A DNA stretch of 41,431 nt, taken from assembly GCA_002501805.1 (NCBI GenBank), contig DAOI01000004.1, positions 60,668-102,098 of the forward strand. The letters are read 5' to 3'. The stretch is from Euryarchaeota archaeon UBA463 (GTDB lineage: Archaea; Thermoplasmatota; Poseidoniia; Poseidoniales; Thalassarchaeaceae). Positions 7,161 to 15,460 of this stretch are shown here, in pieces. The position numbers were made by a program, and so were the translations under genes. The first letter of the stretch is position 1, and the number at the start of each line of letters is the position of its first letter. The notes beneath the pieces are model-generated. The model saw only the letters and a program-made list of their open reading frames with translations, had not been told where the DNA came from and did no database searches.

Positions 7161-7901
7161 ATGGTGGATATATCTGATGACCAGATAATTTCACTGGTAC
7201 TGGTGGCCTGTTTACTGATCATCAGCAAGGCGAGAGATATGCTTGACAATGGCGGTATTGTGGCCGCAACAACCGTCGGTCTTACTGTTTCACTGGCAGG
7301 TCACTGGACATGGCTAGTGATCCTAATGTCCTTCCTAGCGCTAGGCTCCAGTGCGACTAAGTGGAAGTTTGAGGAGAAGATGGCAATATCTCTTGCCGAG
7401 GCCAATGAGGGGCTCAGAGGGTGGCGGAACGTTCTGGCCAATGGCACCGCTCCTATGGCGGTATCCATCATTCACTGGCAACTACCCGGGACTGGTTGGG
7501 ACTATCTGGCCCTGTCCTCATGTGTCGCAGTAGCTTGCTCAGATACCCTTGCATCAGAAATAGGGTCACTCGACACTAGAACTAGGAGCATCATCAATCT
7601 CCAGGTCGTACCACAAGGAACCAATGGGGGAATGTCTCCCACGGGCACATTGGCCGCAGTGGCTGGAGCACTTTCAATAGCTCTAGTGTCGGCCTTTCTC
7701 GCTTCTCAGCAGGAATATGAAATATCACTACTGACCTTGATCCTGGTGGTGTCAACAATCGGTTGGTTGGGTTGTCAGATAGATTCACTATTGGGGGCAC
7801 TGTTGGAGAACGATGGATATGTGGGGAAGCACACAGTGAATCTACTAGCAACTTCATCTGGAGCGGTACTAGCAGTGCTGTTCACCAATCAGTTCCTCTA
7901 G
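7161..7901 (+). CDS. DUF92-family integral membrane protein
   Basis: This is a 246-residue polytopic protein with five to six hydrophobic segments. It carries the family's two signature loops: ACSDTLASEIG (the ADTWASEIG-type motif) and VPQGTNGGMSPTGTLAA (the GTDGxVSxxGT-type motif). Plant VTE6, a phytyl-phosphate kinase, belongs to this family, so a prenyl-phosphate or CDP-alcohol-like reaction in archaeal lipid metabolism is possible but unproven. ATG 7161 is preferred over a TTG at 7125 because it puts the first membrane helix close to the N-terminus. The next gene starts 47 bp downstream on the same strand. Confidence 0.8.
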   Translation: MVDISDDQIISLVLVACLLIISKARDMLDNGGIVAATTVGLTVSLAGHWTWLVILMSFLALGSSATKWKFEEKMAISLAEANEGLRGWRNVLANGTAPMAVSIIHWQLPGTGWDYLALSSCVAVACSDTLASEIGSLDTRTRSIINLQVVPQGTNGGMSPTGTLAAVAGALSIALVSAFLASQQEYEISLLTLILVVSTIGWLGCQIDSLLGALLENDGYVGKHTVNLLATSSGAVLAVLFTNQFL

Positions 7902-7948
7902 GAACTGTTAGCCGTTGGGTTTGAACACCACCCCCTACAGCGGGGACC

Positions 7949-10291
7949 ATGTCAGATGGCGTGCCCAGCTCGAGGGTAATGATTCCTCTGGCATTATTCA
8001 TGCTTTCAGTAATGATGTGTTCCCCCATGGTATCAAGCCAGTCTACAACAGGTCCCGAGGGGCCGGGAGAGAGCTGGTCCCTCCCCACCGAGCACAATCT
8101 TTTCCTGAAGGGCGATCTTAGCGAGCCCTTCCTAGATAGGAACTGGTCCAAGCTTACAGGCGAGCCCCTGGGCAGGGCAGAGTTCACCAAGTCCAGCTCC
8201 GCACTTTCCCCCAATCTGATCGATATTCAATCAGCACCTCTCACAGAGTCACTGAGGTTTCAAGGCAACGTCACAGTGAAACTTTTTGCATCTTTGGAGA
8301 CTACCAATGATGCCTGTCGACTCTCCAATGTACTTCCCGGTTCTGCTGGTTCAGAGACGTCATTCATTGTTTGGCTCAGCATGGGATCAAACCCTGTTTT
8401 GACTCAGGTTTCATCTAACTCTCTTGCTATGGAGGAATCTTTCGGCATGGCCCATGAGTTCACAGTACAGGCTAATGACGTCAACGTCTCATTGTCATCA
8501 GGGGATATGATATCACTGAGAGTAGACGTGCAACATGAATGCATTCAAGGAGGTGTTCTTTGGTGGGGTTCATATGACGCAGGCTCGAGAATAATCCTCG
8601 ACGGGGATATCTTAGATCCTTCATTAGAAGTGAAGATTGACTCCAATAGGATGGCCAGAGTGCAGTTCACTCCACTCTCTCCTTGGGGTGAGTCAGACTT
8701 TGACTGGCAGGTTATGGAGATAGTGGGGCCTATGGACTGGGATGAAATGGTCCACGGCAATGGTGATGAGGATCAGAGATTAGACCACTTCGAGATTCCT
8801 CATACTACGATGGTAGGGGAGGCAAATCGATCTGTGAGGGCATGGTCGGCCGACAAGCCCCTCTCCCCTGGAAAATATATGGTCGATGGGTGTTTCGTCC
8901 TCACTGATCAGGAGCCAAGTAGTACCTGCCATTCGGTTGGGATGCTTAGATTTGAGGTTCTTGAAGACCCCGAGCCCCTTCTAGGAAGCTCATGGGCCGT
9001 CTTTATGATACCCCTTTCCATGATATTGTGGATATTCTTCTCAATTCGTGAGGCAACACTTCCCCTGATGGCTTACTTGGTGATTATCCTTCTTGCTATT
9101 TCGGTACTGGGGCCGGCTTCACAACTGCCAAACATAGATCCAGAGTCAGATGGAGGAAGGGGGGCAGCCCCCTCATTCGTTTTATTGTCCCATAGCTCTG
9201 ATCAGGTTTCTGTATCCCTAGCAGATCTCATGGATGGTTCCGATGCTGTTGTGGTGGGTTTGTTCCAATCTGGATCCCCCTATGCAGAGCATCAGAGAGG
9301 GGACTTCGAGTCAGCTAAAATAATTCTAGAACAAGATGTAAAGTTCGTCCAGATTGCAACTGGGGGGGAACTTTCAGCTGTCAATCTAGACGGACACGCG
9401 CTTTCTATCAATGAATCCTGGCCGTTACTCATGGATGAACCAGACTCTAGTACGGGTTTAGCATTTCCAAGCGGGCCGACCGATGCAGTGATAGTTATTG
9501 ATCCAGCAGGATTCATCTCATCTTGGAGTCCCGGAACAATGGCTCCTAACGAGATTAGTGATGCCGTCGAATCAGGCCTCAGAGGATCTGGAAACGGTCC
9601 TTATGACTTAATCTCGATGATAATATCTACAGCACTAATACCGCTAGCTATCCTGGGACTTCCTACCAAGAACAGGAGAGAGGATGAACCAGGAAAGGGA
9701 ATGAATCCATTCCTAGGCGTAATCATGACTACAGCAGCAGCATCTCTAGGATTCGCAATCTGGGCTATTCCTGTATCTATAATGGCGTCCCTAGGACTCT
9801 CTACATCATGGCTCCTCATTGAGATCGCCATGTCAATCGTACTAATCTATCACGGACTTTCGACTCTACTCGGAGGCTCGATTCTTGAGATAGAGAAACT
9901 ATCTCCTATTGCATACTCAAAGTTACCTACTGCTTACAGGGAATGGAGGGGGCTAAGTGACTTCACCAGAGACGCATACCTCGGACTCTGGCTAGCGTGG
10001 CTTTCATGGCTCAGAATGCCATACCTAATCCCACAAGGAATAGGCTCCATTGCAAGATCAGGACTGCTTGGGACGGTTTCATCTGTTCTAGTGCTGATTG
10101 TATTCCTTATATCAGCTGGAATTACAGTGTCAATAATTCGAGCTATAGCGTCCTCTTTTGGAAAGACATCATTCCTACTTGGTCAGATGAGTAAGGGCAT
10201 AAGGCCTAGGGCATGGGGACTAGCTTCATCGATGATGGGACTCTGGATGCTAACAAGTCTGGTTGTACTGTTATTACAAGTGGGCGTATGA
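7949..10291 (+). CDS. DsbD-like multidomain membrane protein lacking redox cysteines
   Basis: This 780-residue protein has a signal peptide (about 9-30), an extracytoplasmic mostly beta region (about 35-340) and two membrane helices (about 348-392). A thioredoxin/peroxiredoxin-like segment follows (about 405-545: FVLLSHSSDQVSVSLADL, VVVGLFQSGSPYAEHQ, VIVIDPAGFISS). A C-terminal block of five to six membrane helices (about 553-780) ends it. This order resembles DsbD/TlpA-type thiol-transfer proteins. Where the redox CxxC would sit the protein reads SPYA, and there is no Cys after residue 327. Function is therefore unknown; it may be a structural relative or a membrane assembly factor. ATG 7949 starts the signal peptide. 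Confidence 0.6.
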   Translation: MSDGVPSSRVMIPLALFMLSVMMCSPMVSSQSTTGPEGPGESWSLPTEHNLFLKGDLSEPFLDRNWSKLTGEPLGRAEFTKSSSALSPNLIDIQSAPLTESLRFQGNVTVKLFASLETTNDACRLSNVLPGSAGSETSFIVWLSMGSNPVLTQVSSNSLAMEESFGMAHEFTVQANDVNVSLSSGDMISLRVDVQHECIQGGVLWWGSYDAGSRIILDGDILDPSLEVKIDSNRMARVQFTPLSPWGESDFDWQVMEIVGPMDWDEMVHGNGDEDQRLDHFEIPHTTMVGEANRSVRAWSADKPLSPGKYMVDGCFVLTDQEPSSTCHSVGMLRFEVLEDPEPLLGSSWAVFMIPLSMILWIFFSIREATLPLMAYLVIILLAISVLGPASQLPNIDPESDGGRGAAPSFVLLSHSSDQVSVSLADLMDGSDAVVVGLFQSGSPYAEHQRGDFESAKIILEQDVKFVQIATGGELSAVNLDGHALSINESWPLLMDEPDSSTGLAFPSGPTDAVIVIDPAGFISSWSPGTMAPNEISDAVESGLRGSGNGPYDLISMIISTALIPLAILGLPTKNRREDEPGKGMNPFLGVIMTTAAASLGFAIWAIPVSIMASLGLSTSWLLIEIAMSIVLIYHGLSTLLGGSILEIEKLSPIAYSKLPTAYREWRGLSDFTRDAYLGLWLAWLSWLRMPYLIPQGIGSIARSGLLGTVSSVLVLIVFLISAGITVSIIRAIASSFGKTSFLLGQMSKGIRPRAWGLASSMMGLWMLTSLVVLLLQVGV

Positions 10292-10358
10292 GGCATCTTC
10301 TGAGTCGTCATGACCGAGAGCATCATAAGAGTGGGGCGCTACGGATGGTTACTCCTAA

Positions 10359-10547
10359 GGGGGTATAGTATAACCTGGTAGTACCGCGGGCTCCAGTTGC
10401 ACGGGAATGACGACGAGTGGGTATCTGATGGATCTGATGACCAACTGGAGCACCGACCCGTCGCAACCCGAGAGCGTGCGCTTGCCGGGTGCACGCTAAA
10501 GTGGGAGACACCCGCTGATCTGGGTTCAAATCCCAGTGCCCCCACCA
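10359..10547 (+). tRNA. trnW-CCA: tRNA-Trp(CCA) with a 113-nt intron at 37/38, CCA encoded
   Basis: The acceptor GGGGGTA (10359-10365) pairs with TGCCCCC (10537-10543). The D arm (10368-10384) keeps G18-G19. The anticodon stem GCGGG (10386-10390) pairs with CCCGC (10511-10515) once the intron is removed, and the loop C-T-CCA-G then A38 gives anticodon CCA. The T arm is CTGGG-TTCAAAT-CCCAG, followed by A73 and an encoded CCA. A bulge-helix-bulge fits: CTCC (10391-10394) with GGAG (10504-10507), bulges A-G-T and A-C-A, and cuts after 10396 and 10509. The innermost helix of the bulge structure is weak. This is the only tRNA-Trp gene in the window. Confidence 0.95.
10397..10509 (+). ncRNA. tRNA-Trp intron folding as a box C/D guide RNA
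   Basis: TTGCACGGG (10397-10405) pairs with CCCGTCGCAA (10457-10466), with one bulged base, to form a terminal stem. Just inside lie box C-like ATGACGA (10407-10413), box D' CTGA (10425-10428), C' TGATGA (10435-10440) and a box D-like CCGA (10453-10456). The guide CAACTGGAGC (10442-10451) pairs perfectly over 10 bp with GCTCCAGTTG spanning the anticodon and 5' splice site. The base five positions before box D faces C34, so the expected product is Cm34. A weaker 7-bp match before D' to the 3' anticodon stem may be the second guide. Box C and box D each differ from consensus by one base. A second hairpin (GCGTGC/GCACGC) follows at about 10474-10496. Confidence 0.85.
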
Positions 10548-10600
10548 TAAATAACCCAATCTTTGATTTGAATCGACTCCAAGAGGCGTTTAGTTGATGC

Positions 10601-12781
10601 ATGATTACTGTCTCGCTAAGAGACATGGGACGTAGTTCAATCGCAGTTTCTCTGGTTATCATTCTCCTGTCGCCTCTGGTAGGGAGCATAGCGGCACCTG
10701 GAATGGATGAAGCAGAGTCATTAGACAGGGCAGAAGATGTTCAGAGAATTGAGTCAGGACACATGGATAGCGTCCCACTTCAAGGCCCTATTTGGTGGGA
10801 TTCTGATGCCGATTGGTGGGACCATACCTCCTTGGACAGAGACAAGAATGGGATTCACGACTCGCTACAATCTGCAGAAGGAACCGTAAATATCGGCCTT
10901 TCATATTCGAGACCAGTCTTGCAGGGCGATATTGATTTACTCACCTCACTAGGCTATTCTGTAAATGTTGAACTTCCAATTGTAAACGCACTGTTGCTGG
11001 GAGATGGCAACTCCTCTGATATCTGGAGTCTGGCTGATGTCGAGGGTGTCGTAATGGTGGAGAGATACGGCTCACTGAGTTTCTTCGGGGATATTCAAAC
11101 ACCTGCTGTCAAAGCAAGGAACTCAACTGAGTATCCCATCGGAGCATGGGATCTGGGAGTTACTGGCAGTGGGATGAATATAGCCATGGTAGATACAGGG
11201 GTAGACAACGAACACCCTGGCCTAAGTGGTAAATTTGTGGCAGGTTACGACGCCGTATGTTTTGTACACTCCGACCCACAATGTATCCTGGCAGGTGGCA
11301 GACAGGACGACGGTTCATTCGACCCGGACGATGGGAACCAGCACGGTACTGCTTGCATGGGCATGGCCAGTGCTAGCGGTATCGATGCCGACGGCACGCA
11401 GACAGATTTCTATGGTTCCGCACCAGACTCTATGCTAGTTGATGTTAGAATTGGCACAGACGTCGGTGCCGGACCATTCGAGAATTATGCATTAGAACAG
11501 GAATTCTATGAGTCTGCAATGAACGGCCTACAATGGATTATTGATCATAGGGATGATGCATGGCCTGGCGTTCCTGAGGAAAATCATGGCATAGACATAA
11601 TCTCTCTTTCTTGGGGCATCACCAGTCATGAAGATGGGGGTTCAGATGGCACTGATATGCACAGTAGAATTCTCGATGAGGCCATGGAACTAGGGGTTGC
11701 AGTATCAAATGCGGCCGGAAATGATGGTGAAAATAATGATGGCCTGTCTGGAATGAGTGCGTCTTCGCTCTCTATCACAGTCGCCTCAACTGACGATAAG
11801 AATACTATTGATAGAGATGATGATACTATTGCCAGTTACTCTTCAAGAGGGCCAAGGAAGGATAATGGAGACCAGAATCCCTTGAATGAGCTAATTCCTG
11901 AGATAAGCGCCCCGGGTACTAATATCATCCAAGCCGAGGGATGCGTTTCAAGTGGGGGATGCAATAATTTCGTAGGAGGTGATGCCTCGGACAATACATA
12001 CACTGGAAGAGGCAGTGGAACATCATATGCCGCCCCTGCGGTTACCGGAATTGTTGCTCTCATATGGGAGGCCAATGAGAATCTAACTCCTCTACAGATT
12101 AAGGAGATTCTTAAGCATACATCTGAAAGACGGGGCGAGCCAAGCGCACCGGAAATTGACCCATATTGGAATCGTGAATTTGGTTACGGCATGGTAGATG
12201 CATTAGCCGCAGTGGAACTAGCTTTATTTCTTCGAGAAAGTGGACAGACGGAATCTATTCAGGAGACAATCCAAAATCATCTTCTCAATGTCACGGCTCC
12301 CTCTGAAAATGGAGGACTTCTGAATATGACGGGACATGCATGGGGGCAAGATGGCGTCGTTGATCGAGTAGAATTCAGAATTGATGGAGGTCAGTGGTCA
12401 GAGGCGACTTACTCCGATATTCCGTCGGAGATAGGGGCATTGACTCCATTCGATTGGCATGTGATACTTGACACCAAGGAAATGTCGTCAGGGGTGCATT
12501 CTGTAGAGGTTCATGCCGTCTCCGGGCAATCTCATTCACTCCCAGTTTTCTTTGAATTCAATGTGACTGGATCGTCATCCGATTCCCTATCAATCTCTCC
12601 TGTATTGGTTGGCGTGATTATTCTAGTATCTGTGGGATGGGTATCCTCTATCGCCTTAACCCGCTCATTTTCTCCGTTGGCTGCTATCAGTATTGTCAAT
12701 GATTTGCTGAGTAAGTCGGGTAATGGAGATAACCAAGCCATAATGGATGCAGAGATAATTGAGCCAGACTCCGAGAAATAG
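10601..12781 (+). CDS. Secreted, membrane-anchored subtilisin-like serine protease (S8)
   Basis: This 726-residue protein has an N-terminal signal/anchor segment (about 11-30) and a propeptide-like region to about 170. The peptidase domain carries the full triad: Asp198 in AMVDTGVD, His248 in NQHGTACMG and Ser475 in GSGTSYAAPA, with the oxyanion Asn374 in NAAGNDG. A beta-type C-terminal domain (about 560-665) precedes one membrane helix (about 668-690) and a short cytoplasmic tail. It should hydrolyse extracellular proteins at the cell surface, as expected of a peptide-feeding planktonic archaeon. ATG 10601 is used; ATG 10625 (MGRSS) is an equally good start for the signal peptide. Confidence 0.93.
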   Translation: MITVSLRDMGRSSIAVSLVIILLSPLVGSIAAPGMDEAESLDRAEDVQRIESGHMDSVPLQGPIWWDSDADWWDHTSLDRDKNGIHDSLQSAEGTVNIGLSYSRPVLQGDIDLLTSLGYSVNVELPIVNALLLGDGNSSDIWSLADVEGVVMVERYGSLSFFGDIQTPAVKARNSTEYPIGAWDLGVTGSGMNIAMVDTGVDNEHPGLSGKFVAGYDAVCFVHSDPQCILAGGRQDDGSFDPDDGNQHGTACMGMASASGIDADGTQTDFYGSAPDSMLVDVRIGTDVGAGPFENYALEQEFYESAMNGLQWIIDHRDDAWPGVPEENHGIDIISLSWGITSHEDGGSDGTDMHSRILDEAMELGVAVSNAAGNDGENNDGLSGMSASSLSITVASTDDKNTIDRDDDTIASYSSRGPRKDNGDQNPLNELIPEISAPGTNIIQAEGCVSSGGCNNFVGGDASDNTYTGRGSGTSYAAPAVTGIVALIWEANENLTPLQIKEILKHTSERRGEPSAPEIDPYWNREFGYGMVDALAAVELALFLRESGQTESIQETIQNHLLNVTAPSENGGLLNMTGHAWGQDGVVDRVEFRIDGGQWSEATYSDIPSEIGALTPFDWHVILDTKEMSSGVHSVEVHAVSGQSHSLPVFFEFNVTGSSSDSLSISPVLVGVIILVSVGWVSSIALTRSFSPLAAISIVNDLLSKSGNGDNQAIMDAEIIEPDSEK

Positions 12782-12832
12782 GGAGGGCATACTTCCGCCT
12801 TCTTCAAAGCCTAGGTCACCTCTCAAAGGCAC

Positions 12833-13984
12833 ATGGTGCGCTTCTCCGACCGGGCGAACAGCATCCGACCAACCGGTGTGAGGCGTATGTTTGACATGGC
12901 TGGAGATGACACCATACAGTTCGGGTTAGGGGAGCCAGACTTTCAACCTCCAAAGCTAGCGATAGAAGCTTTTGATAAGGCTATGAGAGATGGCAGGAAC
13001 AAGTATACCACCACTGCCGGACATCCCGATCTTAGGGCCAAAATTGCATCACTCTGGCACCATCTCGTGCCTGAGCTTGATGAATCCAATATATGCATCA
13101 CAATGAGCGGAACGAATGGACTTCTGGACATATTTCTGGCTTTGGTCAATCCGGGGGATAACGTTCTGATTCCAGAACCATATTTCCCCCTATATCCCCC
13201 CGATGTGGAGATATGTGGGGGTTCTCCAAATCTTTATCCATGTAGGTTTGAGAATGGTTTTGTCCCTACAATTGATGACTTGGAAGATAGAGTCAATGAC
13301 TCTACAGTCGCTATTCTCTATAATTTCCCCAGCAATCCAACCGGAGGTAACGTGAACTCCGAGCAAAGGGACGAGCTGGTGGCATTTGCAATGAAGCACG
13401 ACCTATGGATAATTACCGATGAGGTATATGACAGAATTGTCTACGACGCTCCACATGTTTCCTTCATCGGAGCTGGCTATGATAAGGTGATCATGGTGCA
13501 ATCATTCTCCAAGACCTTCGCTATGACCGGATGGAGAATAGGGTATCTTTTGTCGCCAGACAAAGAAGCTATGATGCAATTGACTAAAATGCAATATTAT
13601 GTTACAGCATGTAGTAATGATGCAATGCAACATGCAGTTCTCGAGGCTTTGGAGAAAGCTCCGGAGTATCCCGAGTCAATGTGCAAGGAATTCAAAGAAA
13701 GAAGGGATTTAATCTGTGAAAGGTTGAATTCTATTCCAGGGGTATCTTGCCATGTTCCGACAGGTGCATTCTATGTTTTCCCAAAGGTAGACGTTCCGGG
13801 AATGTCTAGTGAGGAAATCGCTATGGCATTACTCGAAGGGGGAGTTCTTTGTTCTCCTGGAACAGCCTTTGGATCGGCAGGAGAGGGTCACCTCAGATTC
13901 GCTTACACCATATCAAGGGAGGATATTTCCAAAGGAATGGACAGAGTGGAGAAAATCCTGACTGACTTACGTAGGAATCTGTGA
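12833..13984 (+). CDS. Class I/II PLP-dependent aminotransferase (aspartate aminotransferase-like)
   Basis: This is a 383-residue cytoplasmic enzyme of fold type I. Visible residues are YTTTAGHPDLR near the N-terminus, the Asn in NFPSNPTGG, ITDEVYDRIVY with Asp196 and Tyr199 contacting PLP, the Schiff-base Lys227 in SFSKTFAMTGWR, and the substrate-carboxylate Arg in HLRFAYT. The family transfers amino groups between amino acids and 2-oxo acids. Aspartate, aromatic or alanine specificity cannot be separated here. It starts at ATG 12833, about 50 bp after the subtilase stop, and is followed 9 bp later by a small membrane protein, possibly in the same transcript. Confidence 0.92.
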   Translation: MVRFSDRANSIRPTGVRRMFDMAGDDTIQFGLGEPDFQPPKLAIEAFDKAMRDGRNKYTTTAGHPDLRAKIASLWHHLVPELDESNICITMSGTNGLLDIFLALVNPGDNVLIPEPYFPLYPPDVEICGGSPNLYPCRFENGFVPTIDDLEDRVNDSTVAILYNFPSNPTGGNVNSEQRDELVAFAMKHDLWIITDEVYDRIVYDAPHVSFIGAGYDKVIMVQSFSKTFAMTGWRIGYLLSPDKEAMMQLTKMQYYVTACSNDAMQHAVLEALEKAPEYPESMCKEFKERRDLICERLNSIPGVSCHVPTGAFYVFPKVDVPGMSSEEIAMALLEGGVLCSPGTAFGSAGEGHLRFAYTISREDISKGMDRVEKILTDLRRNL

Positions 13985-13993
13985 GGGTCCAAC

Positions 13994-14230
13994 TTGATTT
14001 CCTTAGCTTTCCTAATTATATCTGCCATATTCTCCTGGTATCTTCCCAGTTTTCTCACTCCAAGAGGGCCAGCAACTGAACTATCCCTATGCACACTAAT
14101 CCTAATCTTCGCTGGCTCCCAATTGTGGATTTCAGGACCTAATCCGATTATGTTTGGAATGGTCATTGGCTCAGGATGGTTCCTTCTAAACCGAACATCG
14201 GATCTAGTCTTCCCCGTCCCTGCCGAATAA
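13994..14230 (+). CDS. Small membrane protein of unknown function (78 residues)
   Basis: This short ORF starts at TTG 13994 behind a GAGGGT sequence, 9 bp after the aminotransferase stop. It encodes about two to three hydrophobic segments (LAFLIISAIFSWYL, LCTLILIFAGSQLWI and FGMVIGSGWFLL) separated by short polar turns with a Pro/Gly-rich loop. I recognise no family. Its last 27 bases overlap the 3' end of the convergent membrane-protein gene. The membrane-like composition and coupling to the upstream gene favour it being real, but the non-ATG start and small size leave doubt. Confidence 0.45.
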   Translation: MISLAFLIISAIFSWYLPSFLTPRGPATELSLCTLILIFAGSQLWISGPNPIMFGMVIGSGWFLLNRTSDLVFPVPAE

Positions 14231-15313
14231 TTCGAATGGCAGGTCAATCATCCCTCCCTGGGGACTTCCCTCTTCAATATCGATTGAGTCCAAAGACTCT
14301 CCTTCATCTGTCAGTGAGGCAATCGAGTCATTGTCCGTCTCAGACTTGGGTGCCTCCAGCGATTCCATCTGTAGACTCTCCAAACGCTCTTCCGGATCTA
14401 GCATCCAATCCGGAACGCCGTTAGAACCACCAAGGACTGAAATCGATGTAAAAGTTGCCAATGGAAGAACAGATATTGCTATCAGGAAATCAATAACCGC
14501 ACTTTTCGGTATTTCGGCATCAGGCGAGATAAAGCCAAGAACCATGGCATCGATTTGCAGATCATTCCAGTCGGCATAGTCAAGTTCCAGCCACCCCAGA
14601 GACGCCTCAAGGAGCATTCTGGCAGCATACCAGAAAATGACTATTGGAAGAACCCAAGAGAAAATCGAGAATCTCCATATCACTGTCCTCAGAACGGAAG
14701 CAAAACCGACCAGATGATTGGAAATAATTGGTTGAATCTTCATCGCCAGCCACAGGGATGCTAGATATCCAGCCATGCCAAGCTCGAAAGCGCTTCCCGA
14801 TTTTATCAGGGAGCTAGGAAAACCTTCGATAATGGCCAATGGGACAGCAATTAGTAGAATCTGTAATGGAACCGCAATTAGTTGTAGCCCCCCGTGGACA
14901 GCAATCAAATCATACCCGTCCCTACTTACTCTCCGGTCCACCAATCTGGCCATTTTCCCATATGGACTGGAACTTACTGAGAGTCTCGACCTATCGACTA
15001 GCTCTGGATCCCCCTTTCTTGTTCTGAGTCCTAGGAAAGATGCCAAACCGCCTCTTCTAATCACAAAGTAAGGCCTGAATCCCCCCAAAGACAAAGCAAG
15101 GAATAGTGAGAAAACCCCATACAAAACCCCAGAAACAACAATCCACTCAATTAGATTAGTCTTCACTGTAACGGAGAAGCCATCCCTATCAATTTCGAAA
15201 AGGTACCTAGTAGAGAATCCAAAAATAGGTATCAGGGTCACCTGTAATAGAACTAGTAACGACAGAGTCAGCCTATTCTTTAGCGACTGATCTTCACCCA
15301 TGAATGAACGCAT
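14204..15313 (-). CDS. Uncharacterised polytopic membrane protein with acidic C-terminal tail
   Basis: This 369-residue protein has about six hydrophobic segments (near residues 16-34, 56-78, 142-165, 180-195, 210-235 and 272-292). A charged cytoplasmic-looking loop (about 82-130, rich in Arg and Ser) follows the second segment. The last 70 residues are soluble and strongly acidic (EERLESLQMESLEAPKSETDND and similar). No enzyme motif is recognisable. The AVHGGLQLIAVPLQ stretch and the paired helices resemble Yip1- or permease-like folds only loosely. It starts at ATG 15313; an alternative ATG lies four codons in. It is divergent from the giant surface protein, sharing a 147-bp intergenic region. 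Confidence 0.7.
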   Translation of the reverse strand: MRSFMGEDQSLKNRLTLSLLVLLQVTLIPIFGFSTRYLFEIDRDGFSVTVKTNLIEWIVVSGVLYGVFSLFLALSLGGFRPYFVIRRGGLASFLGLRTRKGDPELVDRSRLSVSSSPYGKMARLVDRRVSRDGYDLIAVHGGLQLIAVPLQILLIAVPLAIIEGFPSSLIKSGSAFELGMAGYLASLWLAMKIQPIISNHLVGFASVLRTVIWRFSIFSWVLPIVIFWYAARMLLEASLGWLELDYADWNDLQIDAMVLGFISPDAEIPKSAVIDFLIAISVLPLATFTSISVLGGSNGVPDWMLDPEERLESLQMESLEAPKSETDNDSIASLTDEGESLDSIDIEEGSPQGGMIDLPFELFGRDGED

Positions 15314-15460
15314 GCGTAAGCTAACATAAGCTCTTCACTATCTGTGCTAGCATTCTCGCGACTTATTCCACCTTGTCATTAGTCCCGACTGGGTTTATTC
15401 TCAAGTCGAACGCAATGTCCCAACCTTCATACATGTAGCTAAGCCCCCAATTATGTTAGT

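Noticed and set aside
10339..10689. Minus-strand ORF with GALGFEPRSAG
   Set aside because: This peptide is the well-known artefact of translating the complement of a tRNA 3' end; the tRNA-Trp explains it. The plus-strand ORF at 10397-10597 is likewise intron and tRNA sequence.
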